A stretch of 10,604 nt of DNA from an uncultured Erysipelotrichaceae bacterium. Lineage in GTDB: Bacteria > Bacillota_I > Bacilli_A > Erysipelotrichales > Erysipelotrichaceae. Below, piece by piece: positions 1 through 6,846 of this stretch (the stretch's first letter is position 1; each line of letters opens with the position of its first letter). The DNA is taken from positions 1-10,604 of the forward strand of contig CACZTC010000055.1 in assembly GCA_902784015.1 (NCBI GenBank). The letters are read 5' to 3'. The position numbers and the translations under genes were made by a program. A model generated the notes under the pieces. The model saw only the letters and a program-made list of their open reading frames with translations. It did not search any database and had not been told where the DNA came from.

Positions 1-1458
1 AAAGGCGAAGGCGGCAATCAATGCGTCGCAATTAGTTATGATAGTCGCTTAAAAGGATGGAATTTTGCGCGTATTGCCTCTGGCGTCTTAGCAGCTAATG
101 GTATTACTGTATATATTTATGATGAATTAATGCCAGTACCAGCTTTAAGCTTTGCGACAAGATATTATAAATGTAATGCTGGTATTATGTTAACAGCTAG
201 CCATAATCCAGCTAAATATAATGGTTTTAAGGCTTATGGACCTGATGGCTGTCAAATGACAGATGAAGCTGCAGCTATAGTTTATGAAGCTATTCAAAAA
301 ACAGATATTCTTGAAGGTTATAAAATAATAGATTTTGCGGAAGGCGTTGAAAAAGGCTTAATCCATTTTGTTGGCGATGAATGCAAAGAAGCTTTATATG
401 CCGAAATAGAAAAACAACAAATTAGACCGGGACTAGCTAAAGATTCTGGTTTGAAATTAGTTTATTCACCATTAAATGGTACTGGCTTAGTACCTGTCAC
501 AAGAGTTTTAAAAGATATTGGTATTGAAGATATAACGATTGTTCCTGAACAAGAATATCCTAATGGATATTTCACAACTTGTCCTTATCCTAATCCAGAA
601 ATATATGAAGCTTTAGAAAAAGGTTTAGCTTTAGCTAAAGAAGTTGATGCCGATTTGATGTTAGCTACAGATCCTGATGCGGATAGAGTAGGTATAGCTA
701 TGCGCTGTAAAGATGGTAGTTATGAATTAGTATCTGGTAATGAAATGGGTGTTTTATTGTTGGATTATATAGCTAAAGGAAGAATAGAAAAAGGTACAAT
801 GCCAAATAATCCAGTAGCTGTTAAATCAATTGTTTCAACACCATTAGCTGATAAAGTAGCTGAAAAATATGGAGTTGAATTAAGACATACATTAACTGGT
901 TTTAAATGGATTGGTGATCAAATAGCTAGATTAGAAGCTAAGAATGAAGAAGATAGATATATCTTTGGTTTTGAAGAAAGCTATGGTTATTTAGCTGGTA
1001 CTTATGTTAGAGATAAAGATGCAATTGTGGCATCGATGTTAATATGTGAAATGGCTGCATATTATCGTAGTATAGGCAGTTCTATCAAAGAAAGATTAGA
1101 AGAAATCTATAGTGAATTTGGTAGATATTTAAATAAAGTTGATAGCTTTGAATTTGGTGGCTTATCAGGTATGGAAAAGATGTCAGGAATAATGGATGAT
1201 CTAAGAAAGAATCCTTTAACTGAGATAGCAGGTCGCAAAGTAATTAATGTTGTAGATTATATTAATCCAGACGAAACTGGTTTACCTAAAGCTAATGTAA
1301 TTACTTATACTTTAGTAGATGGCTCTAGCGTTATTATTAGACCTAGCGGAACTGAACCAAAGATTAAAGCTTATTTCACAACATTAGGAAAAGATTTAGA
1401 AGAAGCTATTAAGGTTAAAGAAGAATTAGCTCAAGATTTAAAGCCAATATTTTCTTAA
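1..1458 (+). CDS. pgcA: Phosphoglucomutase (PgcA-like, alpha-D-phosphohexomutase superfamily), 5'-truncated by window edge
   Basis: Interconverts glucose-1-phosphate and glucose-6-phosphate in the cytoplasm, linking glycogen breakdown to glycolysis. The frame is open from base 1, and the codons before the first in-frame ATG (130) encode conserved family sequence (SYDSRLKGWNFA), so that ATG is internal and the gene starts upstream of the window. The 485 visible residues carry all the family signatures: the phosphoserine loop TASHNPAKYNG with catalytic Ser at codon 199-201, the metal-binding loop DPDADRVG (670-693), the sugar-binding GFEESYGYLAGTYVRDKDA stretch (about 967-1023), and the phosphate-binding RPSGTEPKIK near the C terminus (1339-1368). 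Bacillota PgcA proteins are about 570-580 residues, so roughly 80-95 residues are missing at the N terminus. Phosphomannomutase activity is also possible, but the long form and the neighbouring glycogen genes favour glucose. The gene ends with TAA and no convincing terminator follows. Confidence 0.93.
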   Translation, partial: KGEGGNQCVAISYDSRLKGWNFARIASGVLAANGITVYIYDELMPVPALSFATRYYKCNAGIMLTASHNPAKYNGFKAYGPDGCQMTDEAAAIVYEAIQKTDILEGYKIIDFAEGVEKGLIHFVGDECKEALYAEIEKQQIRPGLAKDSGLKLVYSPLNGTGLVPVTRVLKDIGIEDITIVPEQEYPNGYFTTCPYPNPEIYEALEKGLALAKEVDADLMLATDPDADRVGIAMRCKDGSYELVSGNEMGVLLLDYIAKGRIEKGTMPNNPVAVKSIVSTPLADKVAEKYGVELRHTLTGFKWIGDQIARLEAKNEEDRYIFGFEESYGYLAGTYVRDKDAIVASMLICEMAAYYRSIGSSIKERLEEIYSEFGRYLNKVDSFEFGGLSGMEKMSGIMDDLRKNPLTEIAGRKVINVVDYINPDETGLPKANVITYTLVDGSSVIIRPSGTEPKIKAYFTTLGKDLEEAIKVKEELAQDLKPIFS

Positions 1459-1501
1459 ATAATCTTGTAAGATTCATTTAAAAAAGGACACTTATATTGG
1501 T

Positions 1502-1509
1502 GAGGGGGA
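1502..1509 (+). promoter_or_regulatory. Ribosome binding site of the lipoprotein gene
   Basis: The purine run GAGGGGGA ends 7 bases before the ATG at 1517 and fixes that start. It is unusually G-rich for this very AT-rich DNA. An AAAAGGA run about 30 bases upstream is too far from the ATG to serve it. Confidence 0.7.
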
Positions 1510-1516
1510 TAAAACC

Positions 1517-2308
1517 ATGAAAAAAGGTTGGTTGATATTAATTATGTTTAGTTTACTAGTGGGTTGTTCTACAAATATTCAAACAACAGGAGCCACAAAA
1601 GATGATATAAATATATCTTTTGTGAGTAAAGATATAAAAACGAATAAGAATACTGATTCTACTATTTATGTCTTTAATATAAAAATCGAGAATAAAAGTG
1701 ATAAAGAAATAAGTGTCGTTAAATATTATTTAAATCATTTAGATGAAAATGGCGAAGTTGTTGATTATGTTTATCGCAGTTATTATGCAGCTAATGAACC
1801 TTTAATGCCAGGAAAGAGTATTACAGATGAAGTTGGTTATCAATTATATGGCATAGGTGTAGTTAAAGAAGTTGAAATCGTAATAGACCAAGTATTGACT
1901 GCTGAAGAAGAGCCAGTAATGCATCTTCCTGAACCTGGCGATACATTAGCTATGGCTTATGCGGATGAGCGCTTGAATAATTTGAGCACTCAAACGGTTA
2001 AGCATGCAGAAGTAGGAATCGACCAAATGGGTGTAGATAGAATAGCTGACTTCGACACTGAAAAAGAGATAGAAGAATTCATTGAAGCTTTCAATAAAAT
2101 TACAATTGGTGAAGAAGGTGATGAATTTGTAACAGATAACTATAATTGGATAGCTATTGAATTCAAAGATGGTTCTGTATTTAGAATGAGTATGAATCTA
2201 TATAATTTAGAAATATATAAGAACCAACAAGAACATATTTATACACTTAATAATCTAAAAGATTTATGGACAATGGCCGAGGAAAGAGCTGTTCTAAAAG
2301 ATAATTAA
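1517..2308 (+). CDS. Putative lipoprotein of unknown function, FxLYD/DUF5780-like N-terminal domain
   Basis: A 263-residue predicted surface lipoprotein. Residues 1-17 are a lipoprotein signal (MKKGW, a hydrophobic stretch, then lipobox LLVGC), so Cys17 (codon 1565-1567) should be lipidated and the protein tethered outside the membrane. Residues about 31-125 look like an Ig-like beta-sandwich of the FxLYD/DUF5780 kind: a beta strand, an 'IKIENKSDKEIS' strand, 'LDENGEVVD', then a PGKS turn followed by another strand. This is resemblance by eye only. Residues about 160-255 form a second segment with an acidic helix (TEKEIEEFIEAFNKI) followed by 'WIAIEFKDGSVFRMSMNLYNLEIY', possibly a DUF5301-like fold. 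No catalytic motif is visible. It lies 58 bases after the phosphoglucomutase gene and is separated from glgB by the CRISPR relic and a terminator, so it may share the upstream transcript. Its function is unknown and nothing ties it to glycogen beyond position. Confidence 0.8.
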   Translation: MKKGWLILIMFSLLVGCSTNIQTTGATKDDINISFVSKDIKTNKNTDSTIYVFNIKIENKSDKEISVVKYYLNHLDENGEVVDYVYRSYYAANEPLMPGKSITDEVGYQLYGIGVVKEVEIVIDQVLTAEEEPVMHLPEPGDTLAMAYADERLNNLSTQTVKHAEVGIDQMGVDRIADFDTEKEIEEFIEAFNKITIGEEGDEFVTDNYNWIAIEFKDGSVFRMSMNLYNLEIYKNQQEHIYTLNNLKDLWTMAEERAVLKDN

Positions 2309-2348
2309 TATTTCTATTAATGCTAATTAGACATTAAAGACAAAAAAT

Positions 2349-2367
2349 TATTTTGCTAGACTAAAAC
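2349..2367. repeat. Left half CRISPR repeat (inner 19 nt retained)
   Basis: Identical to bases 18-36 of the full repeat (TA, then TTTTGCTAGACTAAAAC). The 17 bases to its left (2332-2348), where the rest of a repeat should be, match at only about a third of positions, so the outer half is lost or diverged. Confidence 0.75.
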
Positions 2368-2397
2368 AAACTTAATGGCAAAACAAAATGAATGTTG

Positions 2398-2433
2398 GTT
2401 TTGCTACTCTAAAATATTTTGCTAGACTAAAAC
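2398..2433. repeat. Complete 36-nt CRISPR repeat
   Basis: The only full copy. It is built from two nearly identical 16-mers, TTTTGCTACTCTAAAA (2399-2414) and TTTTGCTAGACTAAAA (2417-2432), which differ at two positions. A TA dinucleotide joins them, with a leading G and a trailing C. It is also a partial palindrome: the centre AAAATATTTT and the GTTTT/AAAAC ends pair with each other. Confidence 0.78.
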
Positions 2434-2463
2434 GCCAAGTAAGCCTTGAAACTATTTACTATA

Positions 2464-2480
2464 GTTTTGCTACTCTAAAC
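2464..2480. repeat. Right half CRISPR repeat (inner 16 nt retained)
   Basis: GTTTTGCTACTCTAAA is identical to bases 1-16 of the full repeat, followed by C instead of A. Bases 2481-2499, where the rest should be, match at only about 6 of 19 positions and instead form the left side of the terminator hairpin. Confidence 0.75.
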
Positions 2481-2482
2481 AT

Positions 2483-2520
2483 TATTACCATCTTTTTATG
2501 ATGGTGATATCTGTTTTTTT
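2483..2520 (+). terminator. Rho-independent terminator between the CRISPR relic and glgB
   Basis: A 10-bp stem pairs 2483-2492 with 2500-2509 (core ACCATC/GATGGT, one G-T wobble) around a 7-base loop TTTTTAT. It is followed by CTG and seven Ts at 2514-2520. The T run lies on the + side only, so it stops rightward transcripts coming from the lipoprotein gene. No T run follows the hairpin on the minus strand. It could instead act as an attenuator if a promoter lies upstream, but no ligand-binding structure is seen. Confidence 0.65.
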
Positions 2521-2522
2521 AA

Positions 2523-2531
2523 TGATAAAAT
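2523..2531 (+). promoter_or_regulatory. Possible extended -10 promoter for the glgB operon
   Basis: TGATAAAAT fits an extended -10 element (TGnTATAAT) with one mismatch. It sits just after the terminator T run and 12 bases before the glgB ribosome binding site, giving a short leader. No good -35 hexamer is found at 16-18 bases spacing. Position after a terminator and before a long operon supports it; sequence alone is weak in such AT-rich DNA. Confidence 0.4.
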
Positions 2532-2542
2532 AGATAGTAATT

Positions 2543-2548
2543 GGAGGT
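2543..2548 (+). promoter_or_regulatory. Ribosome binding site of glgB
   Basis: GGAGGT with 7 bases to the ATG at 2556 is a near-ideal site. It excludes the in-frame TTG at 2541, which would precede and overlap the site. Confidence 0.85.
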
Positions 2549-2555
2549 TTACTTT

Positions 2556-4415
2556 ATGGATCAAGAAAGAATAATTCATGATTTTCATGAAGGCTGTTGT
2601 ACTAATGCCTATGATTTTTTTGGTGCCCATTTTGCGTATGAAGATAAAGAAGGTGTGCGCTTCCGTCTTTATGCTCCACATGCTAAAAGTGTACAAATAA
2701 TAGGTTCATTTACCAATTGGGATGAATCTCCTATTTATATGGAAAAAAGTAGAGAGTATGAAGGAGTATGGGAATTATTTGTAGGTGAAGCAAAAGAATG
2801 GGATTCTTATAAATATCGCATTGAAGATAAAAAAGGTAATTATTTAGATAAATCTGATCCATATGCTTTTTATAGTGAAACTAGACCTTCAACAGCTTCC
2901 AAAGTTTATGATATTAAAAATATAAAATGGTCTGATAAGACTTGGATGAATAAAAGAACGAAGAATTTTGATAAACCAATGAGTATATATGAAGTGTATG
3001 CTGGAGGATGGAAACATAATGGGGAATATCCATATACTTATGGCATGTTAGAAGAGAATTTAATACCTTATGTATTAGAAAATGGTTTTACGCATATAGA
3101 ATTGATGCCTCTAAATGAATATCCATTTGATGGATCATGGGGCTATCAAGCAAGTGGTTATTATTCATTAACCTCACGTTATGGTAATCCAACTGAATTT
3201 GCGCATTTTGTGAATGCATGCCATAAGGCAGGCGTAGGTATCATCATGGATATGGTACCAGTTCATTTTGTCAAAGATGCTTTTGGTTTAAGATATTTTG
3301 ACGGGGAACCACTTTATGAATATAAAGATAGAAGTGATGCTGAATCAGAATGGGGAACAATGAATTTTGATTTATGGAATGAAGAAGTTAGATCTTTCTT
3401 GATTTCAGCAGCTAGCTTTTGGTGTGAAATCTATCATATTGATGGTATCAGAATAGATGCAGTTAGTAATTTAATATATTGGGGTGGTAATAGAGATAGA
3501 GGCACTAATGAAGGATCTTTAAATTTCATTAAAAGGTTTAATTATCTAATTAATCGTAAATTCCCTGAGGTTATGTTAATAGCGGAAGATAGTTCAGATT
3601 ATCCTAAAGTAACTGCTTCAACATTAGATGGCGGTTTAGGTTTTGATTATAAATGGGATTTGGGCTGGATGAATGATACTTTGAAGTATTATTCAACAGA
3701 TACTATTTATCGTCATTGGGACCATAATAAAATCACTTTTTCAATGGCTTACTTTTATAGTGAAAGATTCTTGATGCCATTAAGTCATGATGAGAATGTT
3801 CATGGTAAAAAGACAATCGTTGATAGGATGTGGGGGTCTTATGATGATAAATTTGCTCAAGTTAGAAATTTATATGCTTATATGTTTGCTCATCCTGGTA
3901 AGAAATTAAATTTCATGGGTAATGAAATCGCAAGCTTTAGAGAATTTGATGAAGAAAAAGAATTAGATTGGTTCTTATTATCTTATCCTCGCCATGATGC
4001 TTTCTTAAGATATTTTGCGGATTTAAATAAGATATATCAGAATCATAGTTGTTTATATAAATATGATTATGACTATACTAAAGGCTTTAAATGGTTAGAT
4101 GCAGATAATTCTGAACAGAGTGTATTTAGCTTCTATAGAGAAGATGAAAAAGAATATCTTGTTGTAGTATTAAATCTAACTGGTCAATCTTATGAAAACT
4201 ATGATATTTATGTACCACAAAAAGGAACTTATACAGAAATATTAAATTCTGAAAAAGATATCTATGATGGCTGTAATATGTGTAATTATGAACCATTAAA
4301 AGCTTGGGATAGTAAGAATGAAGAAGATAAATTTAAAAATAAATTAACAATTAGGCTAGCACCATTTGCGGCTATATATTTTGTGAGTAAAAAAAGAAAG
4401 AGTAGTAAGGATTAG
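2556..4415 (+). CDS. glgB: 1,4-alpha-glucan (glycogen) branching enzyme, GH13
   Basis: Cuts an alpha-1,4 glucan chain and re-attaches the piece through an alpha-1,6 bond, making glycogen branches in the cytoplasm. The protein is 619 residues with no signal peptide. An N-terminal CBM48-type beta domain spans about residues 20-115 (FRLYAPHAKSVQIIGSFTNW), followed by the GH13 barrel from about 140. Visible catalytic signatures are GYQASGYYSLTSRYG, the nucleophile Asp301 in DGIRIDAVSN (codon 3456-3458), the acid/base Glu344 in LIAEDSS, and SHDENVHGK (His411, Asp412). This last is the branching-enzyme hallmark, with N in place of the usual V. GGLGFDYKWDLGWMNDTL also matches branching enzymes. It is shorter than the about 730-residue enterobacterial form because the extra N-terminal domain is absent, as is common in Bacillota. 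It is the first gene of the compact unit with glgP 8 bases downstream. The start is chosen from the GGAGGT site. Confidence 0.95.
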   Translation: MDQERIIHDFHEGCCTNAYDFFGAHFAYEDKEGVRFRLYAPHAKSVQIIGSFTNWDESPIYMEKSREYEGVWELFVGEAKEWDSYKYRIEDKKGNYLDKSDPYAFYSETRPSTASKVYDIKNIKWSDKTWMNKRTKNFDKPMSIYEVYAGGWKHNGEYPYTYGMLEENLIPYVLENGFTHIELMPLNEYPFDGSWGYQASGYYSLTSRYGNPTEFAHFVNACHKAGVGIIMDMVPVHFVKDAFGLRYFDGEPLYEYKDRSDAESEWGTMNFDLWNEEVRSFLISAASFWCEIYHIDGIRIDAVSNLIYWGGNRDRGTNEGSLNFIKRFNYLINRKFPEVMLIAEDSSDYPKVTASTLDGGLGFDYKWDLGWMNDTLKYYSTDTIYRHWDHNKITFSMAYFYSERFLMPLSHDENVHGKKTIVDRMWGSYDDKFAQVRNLYAYMFAHPGKKLNFMGNEIASFREFDEEKELDWFLLSYPRHDAFLRYFADLNKIYQNHSCLYKYDYDYTKGFKWLDADNSEQSVFSFYREDEKEYLVVVLNLTGQSYENYDIYVPQKGTYTEILNSEKDIYDGCNMCNYEPLKAWDSKNEEDKFKNKLTIRLAPFAAIYFVSKKRKSSKD

Positions 4416-4423
4416 AAAATTGT

Positions 4424-6826
4424 ATGTTTAAAACAAAAAGTGAATTTAAGAAAGAATTTAAGAAAAGATTAACAGCCACATATGGTTGTTTACCAGAAGA
4501 AACTCATATTACTGAAAAGTATATGACGCTTGGAACAATGGTAAGAGACTATGCCAGTGTTAATTGGAAAGATACAAAACAAGCTATTAGCAAACAAAAG
4601 CATCGTCAGGTTTATTATTTTTCAATGGAATTCTTATTAGGTAAATTATTAACTAATAATATTAAGAATTTAGGCATTGAAAAAATAGTAAAAGATGGTC
4701 TTAAAGAATTAGGAATATCATATGAAGATATTGCGCGCTTAGAAAGTGATCCAGGCTTAGGTAATGGTGGTTTAGGTAGATTAGCTGCTTGTTTTATGGA
4801 TTCTTCTGCAACAAATAATTATCCAGTTAATGGCAATTGTATAAGATATAGATCTGGTTTATTTAGACAAGTTATTAATAAACATGGGGAACAAGTTGAA
4901 GTTCCTGATATGTGGCTTAGAATTGGTAATCCATGGGAAATAAGAAAGCCTAAACATTCGGTAGATGTAAAATTCTATGGAGAATTAGAAACTAAATATG
5001 ATGAAGATGGAACTATGTCATTTAAATTAAGACATGCAACCCATGTCTTAGCTGTGCCATATGATATGGCATTGATTGGTGAAAATACGAAAATGACAAA
5101 TACTTTACGTTTATGGTCAGCAGAACCAGCTGATACTGCACCACGCAATATGGATTATCGTAAATATCTATCAGAAGTAGATGATATATGTATGAATGTA
5201 TATCCTGATGATAGTACTGAAGAAGGTAAATATTTAAGACTTAAACAACAATATTTCTTTGTTTGTGCAGGTATTAATAATATTTTAAAAACCCATATGA
5301 AAACATATGGTAGCCTTAAGAATCTTGATAAGAAAATAGCTATTCAATTGAATGATACTCATCCTGTTTTAGCTATACCTGAAATGATGAGAGTATTAAT
5401 GGATGATTATCAATTCTCTTGGGATGAAGCTTTTAAAATGACGGTCAATATTATGGCTTATACTAACCATACTGTATTAAGTGAAGCATTAGAAAAATGG
5501 CCAGTTGAATATATTCAAACATTATTACCAAGATTATTTATGATTATTCAAGAAATTGATAGAAGGTTCAAAGAAGAAGTATATCATCGTTTCCATGATG
5601 AAGATTTATGTAATAGAGTAGCTATTATTCGTGATGATAATATCAATATGGCCTCGCTTGCCATAGTTGGCTCACATAGTACTAATGGGGTAGCTAGATT
5701 ACATACCGAAATATTAAAGAATGATATCTTTTGTGATTATTATCATATTTATCCAAAGCGCTTTTCAAATAAAACAAATGGTATCACGCCACGTAGATGG
5801 ATGCGCTATGCTAATCCAGAATTAGCTAATCTTTTAGATAAAACAATCGGTAGTGCATATCATAAAGACTCTAGTAAAATAGAAAAATTAATGAAATATG
5901 TTGATGATGATAAAACCCAAAAAGCCTTCTTGAAAGTAAAAAAAGAAAGAAAAATTAAATTACAAAAATATATAAAAGAAGTAACAGGAATAGAAATAGA
6001 TGAAAAAGCAATTGTGGATGTACAAGCTAAACGTCTACATGCATATAAAAGACAATTATTGAATATTTTACATGTCATCTATTTATATAAAGAATTAAAA
6101 AAGAATCCTGATAATTATGTAAGAGAAAAAAGAGTATTTATATTTGCTGCTAAAGCAGCAAGTAATTATTTATTTGCGAAGAAAGTTATTAAATTGATTA
6201 ATAATGTTGCCAAAGTTATTAATAATGATGAAGATGTTAAAGATAGAATAAAAGTTATTTTCTTACCTAATTATAATGTCTCTATTTCGGAAATATTAGT
6301 TCCTGCAACAGATGTCAGTGAACAAATTAGTACTGCAGGTAAAGAGGCTAGCGGTACTGGTAATATGAAATTCATGATGAATGGCGCTGTGACTTTAGGA
6401 ACACTGGACGGGGCAAATGTAGAAATAGATGAATTAGTTGGTAGAGATAATGATGTTATCTTTGGTTTAACAGTAGAAGATATACAAGAATTAAAAGAGA
6501 ATTATAATTCTAGATATATTTATGATAATGATTATCATATTAAAGAAGTAGTTGATAGTTTAATAGATGGCAGTTTTGCGGAAGAAGAAGAGGATTATCA
6601 AATAATATATCAAGATCTAATTGATAATAATGATCCATATTTTGTGTTAGCTGATTTTGAGAATTATATCTTGGCTCAGGAAAAGATTGAAAAATTATAT
6701 AAGAATAAAAAATTATGGGCTAAGATGTGTTTGGTTAATATAGCTAAGAGCGGTTATTTTTCAAGCGATCGAACAATTCAAGATTATGCAGAAGAGATTT
6801 GGAAAGTAAAAGCTTTAGATATTTGA
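4424..6826 (+). CDS. glgP: Glycogen/maltodextrin phosphorylase, GT35
   Basis: Releases glucose-1-phosphate from the non-reducing ends of alpha-1,4 glucans using phosphate and a pyridoxal phosphate cofactor. The protein is 800 residues, a full-length bacterial form, cytoplasmic. Signatures in order: YYFSMEFLLG (64-73), DPGLGNGGLGRLAACFMDS (109-127), LNDTHPVLAIPE (309-320), NGITPRRWM (452-460), QAKRLHAYKRQLLN (534-547), and the cofactor site EASGTGNMKFMMNG with PLP lysine Lys649. One local oddity is AAKAASNY at 575-582, where many phosphorylases have AAKAAPGY. It starts 8 bases after the glgB stop. Its ribosome binding site is weak and distant (AAGGA at 4407-4411, inside glgB), which suggests translational coupling. 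It ends TGA followed directly by an in-frame TAG. The product feeds the phosphoglucomutase at the left edge. Confidence 0.95.
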   Translation: MFKTKSEFKKEFKKRLTATYGCLPEETHITEKYMTLGTMVRDYASVNWKDTKQAISKQKHRQVYYFSMEFLLGKLLTNNIKNLGIEKIVKDGLKELGISYEDIARLESDPGLGNGGLGRLAACFMDSSATNNYPVNGNCIRYRSGLFRQVINKHGEQVEVPDMWLRIGNPWEIRKPKHSVDVKFYGELETKYDEDGTMSFKLRHATHVLAVPYDMALIGENTKMTNTLRLWSAEPADTAPRNMDYRKYLSEVDDICMNVYPDDSTEEGKYLRLKQQYFFVCAGINNILKTHMKTYGSLKNLDKKIAIQLNDTHPVLAIPEMMRVLMDDYQFSWDEAFKMTVNIMAYTNHTVLSEALEKWPVEYIQTLLPRLFMIIQEIDRRFKEEVYHRFHDEDLCNRVAIIRDDNINMASLAIVGSHSTNGVARLHTEILKNDIFCDYYHIYPKRFSNKTNGITPRRWMRYANPELANLLDKTIGSAYHKDSSKIEKLMKYVDDDKTQKAFLKVKKERKIKLQKYIKEVTGIEIDEKAIVDVQAKRLHAYKRQLLNILHVIYLYKELKKNPDNYVREKRVFIFAAKAASNYLFAKKVIKLINNVAKVINNDEDVKDRIKVIFLPNYNVSISEILVPATDVSEQISTAGKEASGTGNMKFMMNGAVTLGTLDGANVEIDELVGRDNDVIFGLTVEDIQELKENYNSRYIYDNDYHIKEVVDSLIDGSFAEEEEDYQIIYQDLIDNNDPYFVLADFENYILAQEKIEKLYKNKKLWAKMCLVNIAKSGYFSSDRTIQDYAEEIWKVKALDI

Positions 6827-6835
6827 TAGAAAAAA

Positions 6836-6840
6836 GAGGT
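6836..6840 (+). promoter_or_regulatory. Ribosome binding site that sets the pullulanase start
   Basis: GAGGT (within AAAGAGGTAG) lies 6 bases before the TTG at 6847. It is the only good site near the start of this reading frame, and it sits just after the glgP stop. Upstream in-frame TTGs at 6799 and 6823 have no comparable site. Confidence 0.7.
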
Positions 6841-6846
6841 AGATAT

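Larger units (their letters stand above)
2349..2480. CRISPR. Minimal orphan CRISPR relic: one full 36-nt type II-like repeat, two 30-nt spacers, two half repeats
   Basis: One complete 36-nt repeat lies at 2398-2433: it starts GTTTT, ends AAAAC and has the central palindrome AAAATATTTT. The left copy keeps only its inner 19 bases (2349-2367), identical to repeat positions 18-36. The right copy keeps its inner 16 bases (2464-2479), identical to positions 1-16, with A to C at position 17. The spacers are 2368-2397 and 2434-2463, both exactly 30 nt and unrelated to each other, giving a strict 66-nt period. A 36/30 geometry is typical of type II arrays. Reverse-complemented, the repeat starts GTTTTAGTCTAGC and ends GTAGCAAAAC, resembling Listeria/Streptococcus II-A repeats (GTTTTAG... 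and ...GCTACCAAAAC). This suggests minus-strand transcription with any leader on the glgB side. No cas gene or tracrRNA is visible. The array is probably inactive for acquisition. An alternative is a non-CRISPR tandem element with paired boxes. Confidence 0.72.

Noticed and set aside
130..1458. Phosphoglucomutase beginning at the ATG at 130
   Set aside because: The frame is open back to base 1 and the upstream codons encode conserved family sequence, so the gene simply starts before the window.
1461..1474. Palindrome AATCTTGTAAGATT after the phosphoglucomutase stop as a terminator
   Set aside because: The stem is 5-6 bp of mostly A-T pairs with a tiny loop, and no T run follows.
2317..2337. 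Inverted repeat TTAATG/CATTAA after the lipoprotein gene as a terminator
   Set aside because: It has a 6-bp A-T-rich stem, a 9-base loop and no T run. It overlaps the eroded half of the left CRISPR repeat and is probably chance in AT-rich DNA.
2349..2480. Four TTTTGCTA-type boxes as operator sites for a regulator of glgB
   Set aside because: The exact 30-nt gaps, 36-nt unit, GTTTT/AAAAC ends and similarity to II-A repeats fit CRISPR better. Operators would not need unrelated cores of identical length. It is not fully excluded.
2541..2555. Earlier TTG start for glgB adding MEVYF
   Set aside because: The GGAGGT site at 2543-2548 would fall inside the coding region. The ATG at 2556 is correctly spaced from it.
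2496..2696. Minus-strand open frame of 66 codons overlapping the glgB start
   Set aside because: It covers the glgB ribosome binding site and conserved N-terminal codons, has a low-complexity composition and shows no plausible start site of its own. It is a shadow of glgB.
5860..6078. Minus-strand open frame of 72 codons inside glgP
   Set aside because: It lies antisense to a lysine-rich stretch of glgP. Its Phe/Ser/Ile-rich product is what antisense reading of AAA/GAA codons gives.
6824..6829. TGA followed by in-frame TAG at the end of glgP as a sign of TGA recoded to Trp
   Set aside because: All conserved tryptophans in the window are TGG, and the pullulanase also ends cleanly at TGA, so the standard code applies.
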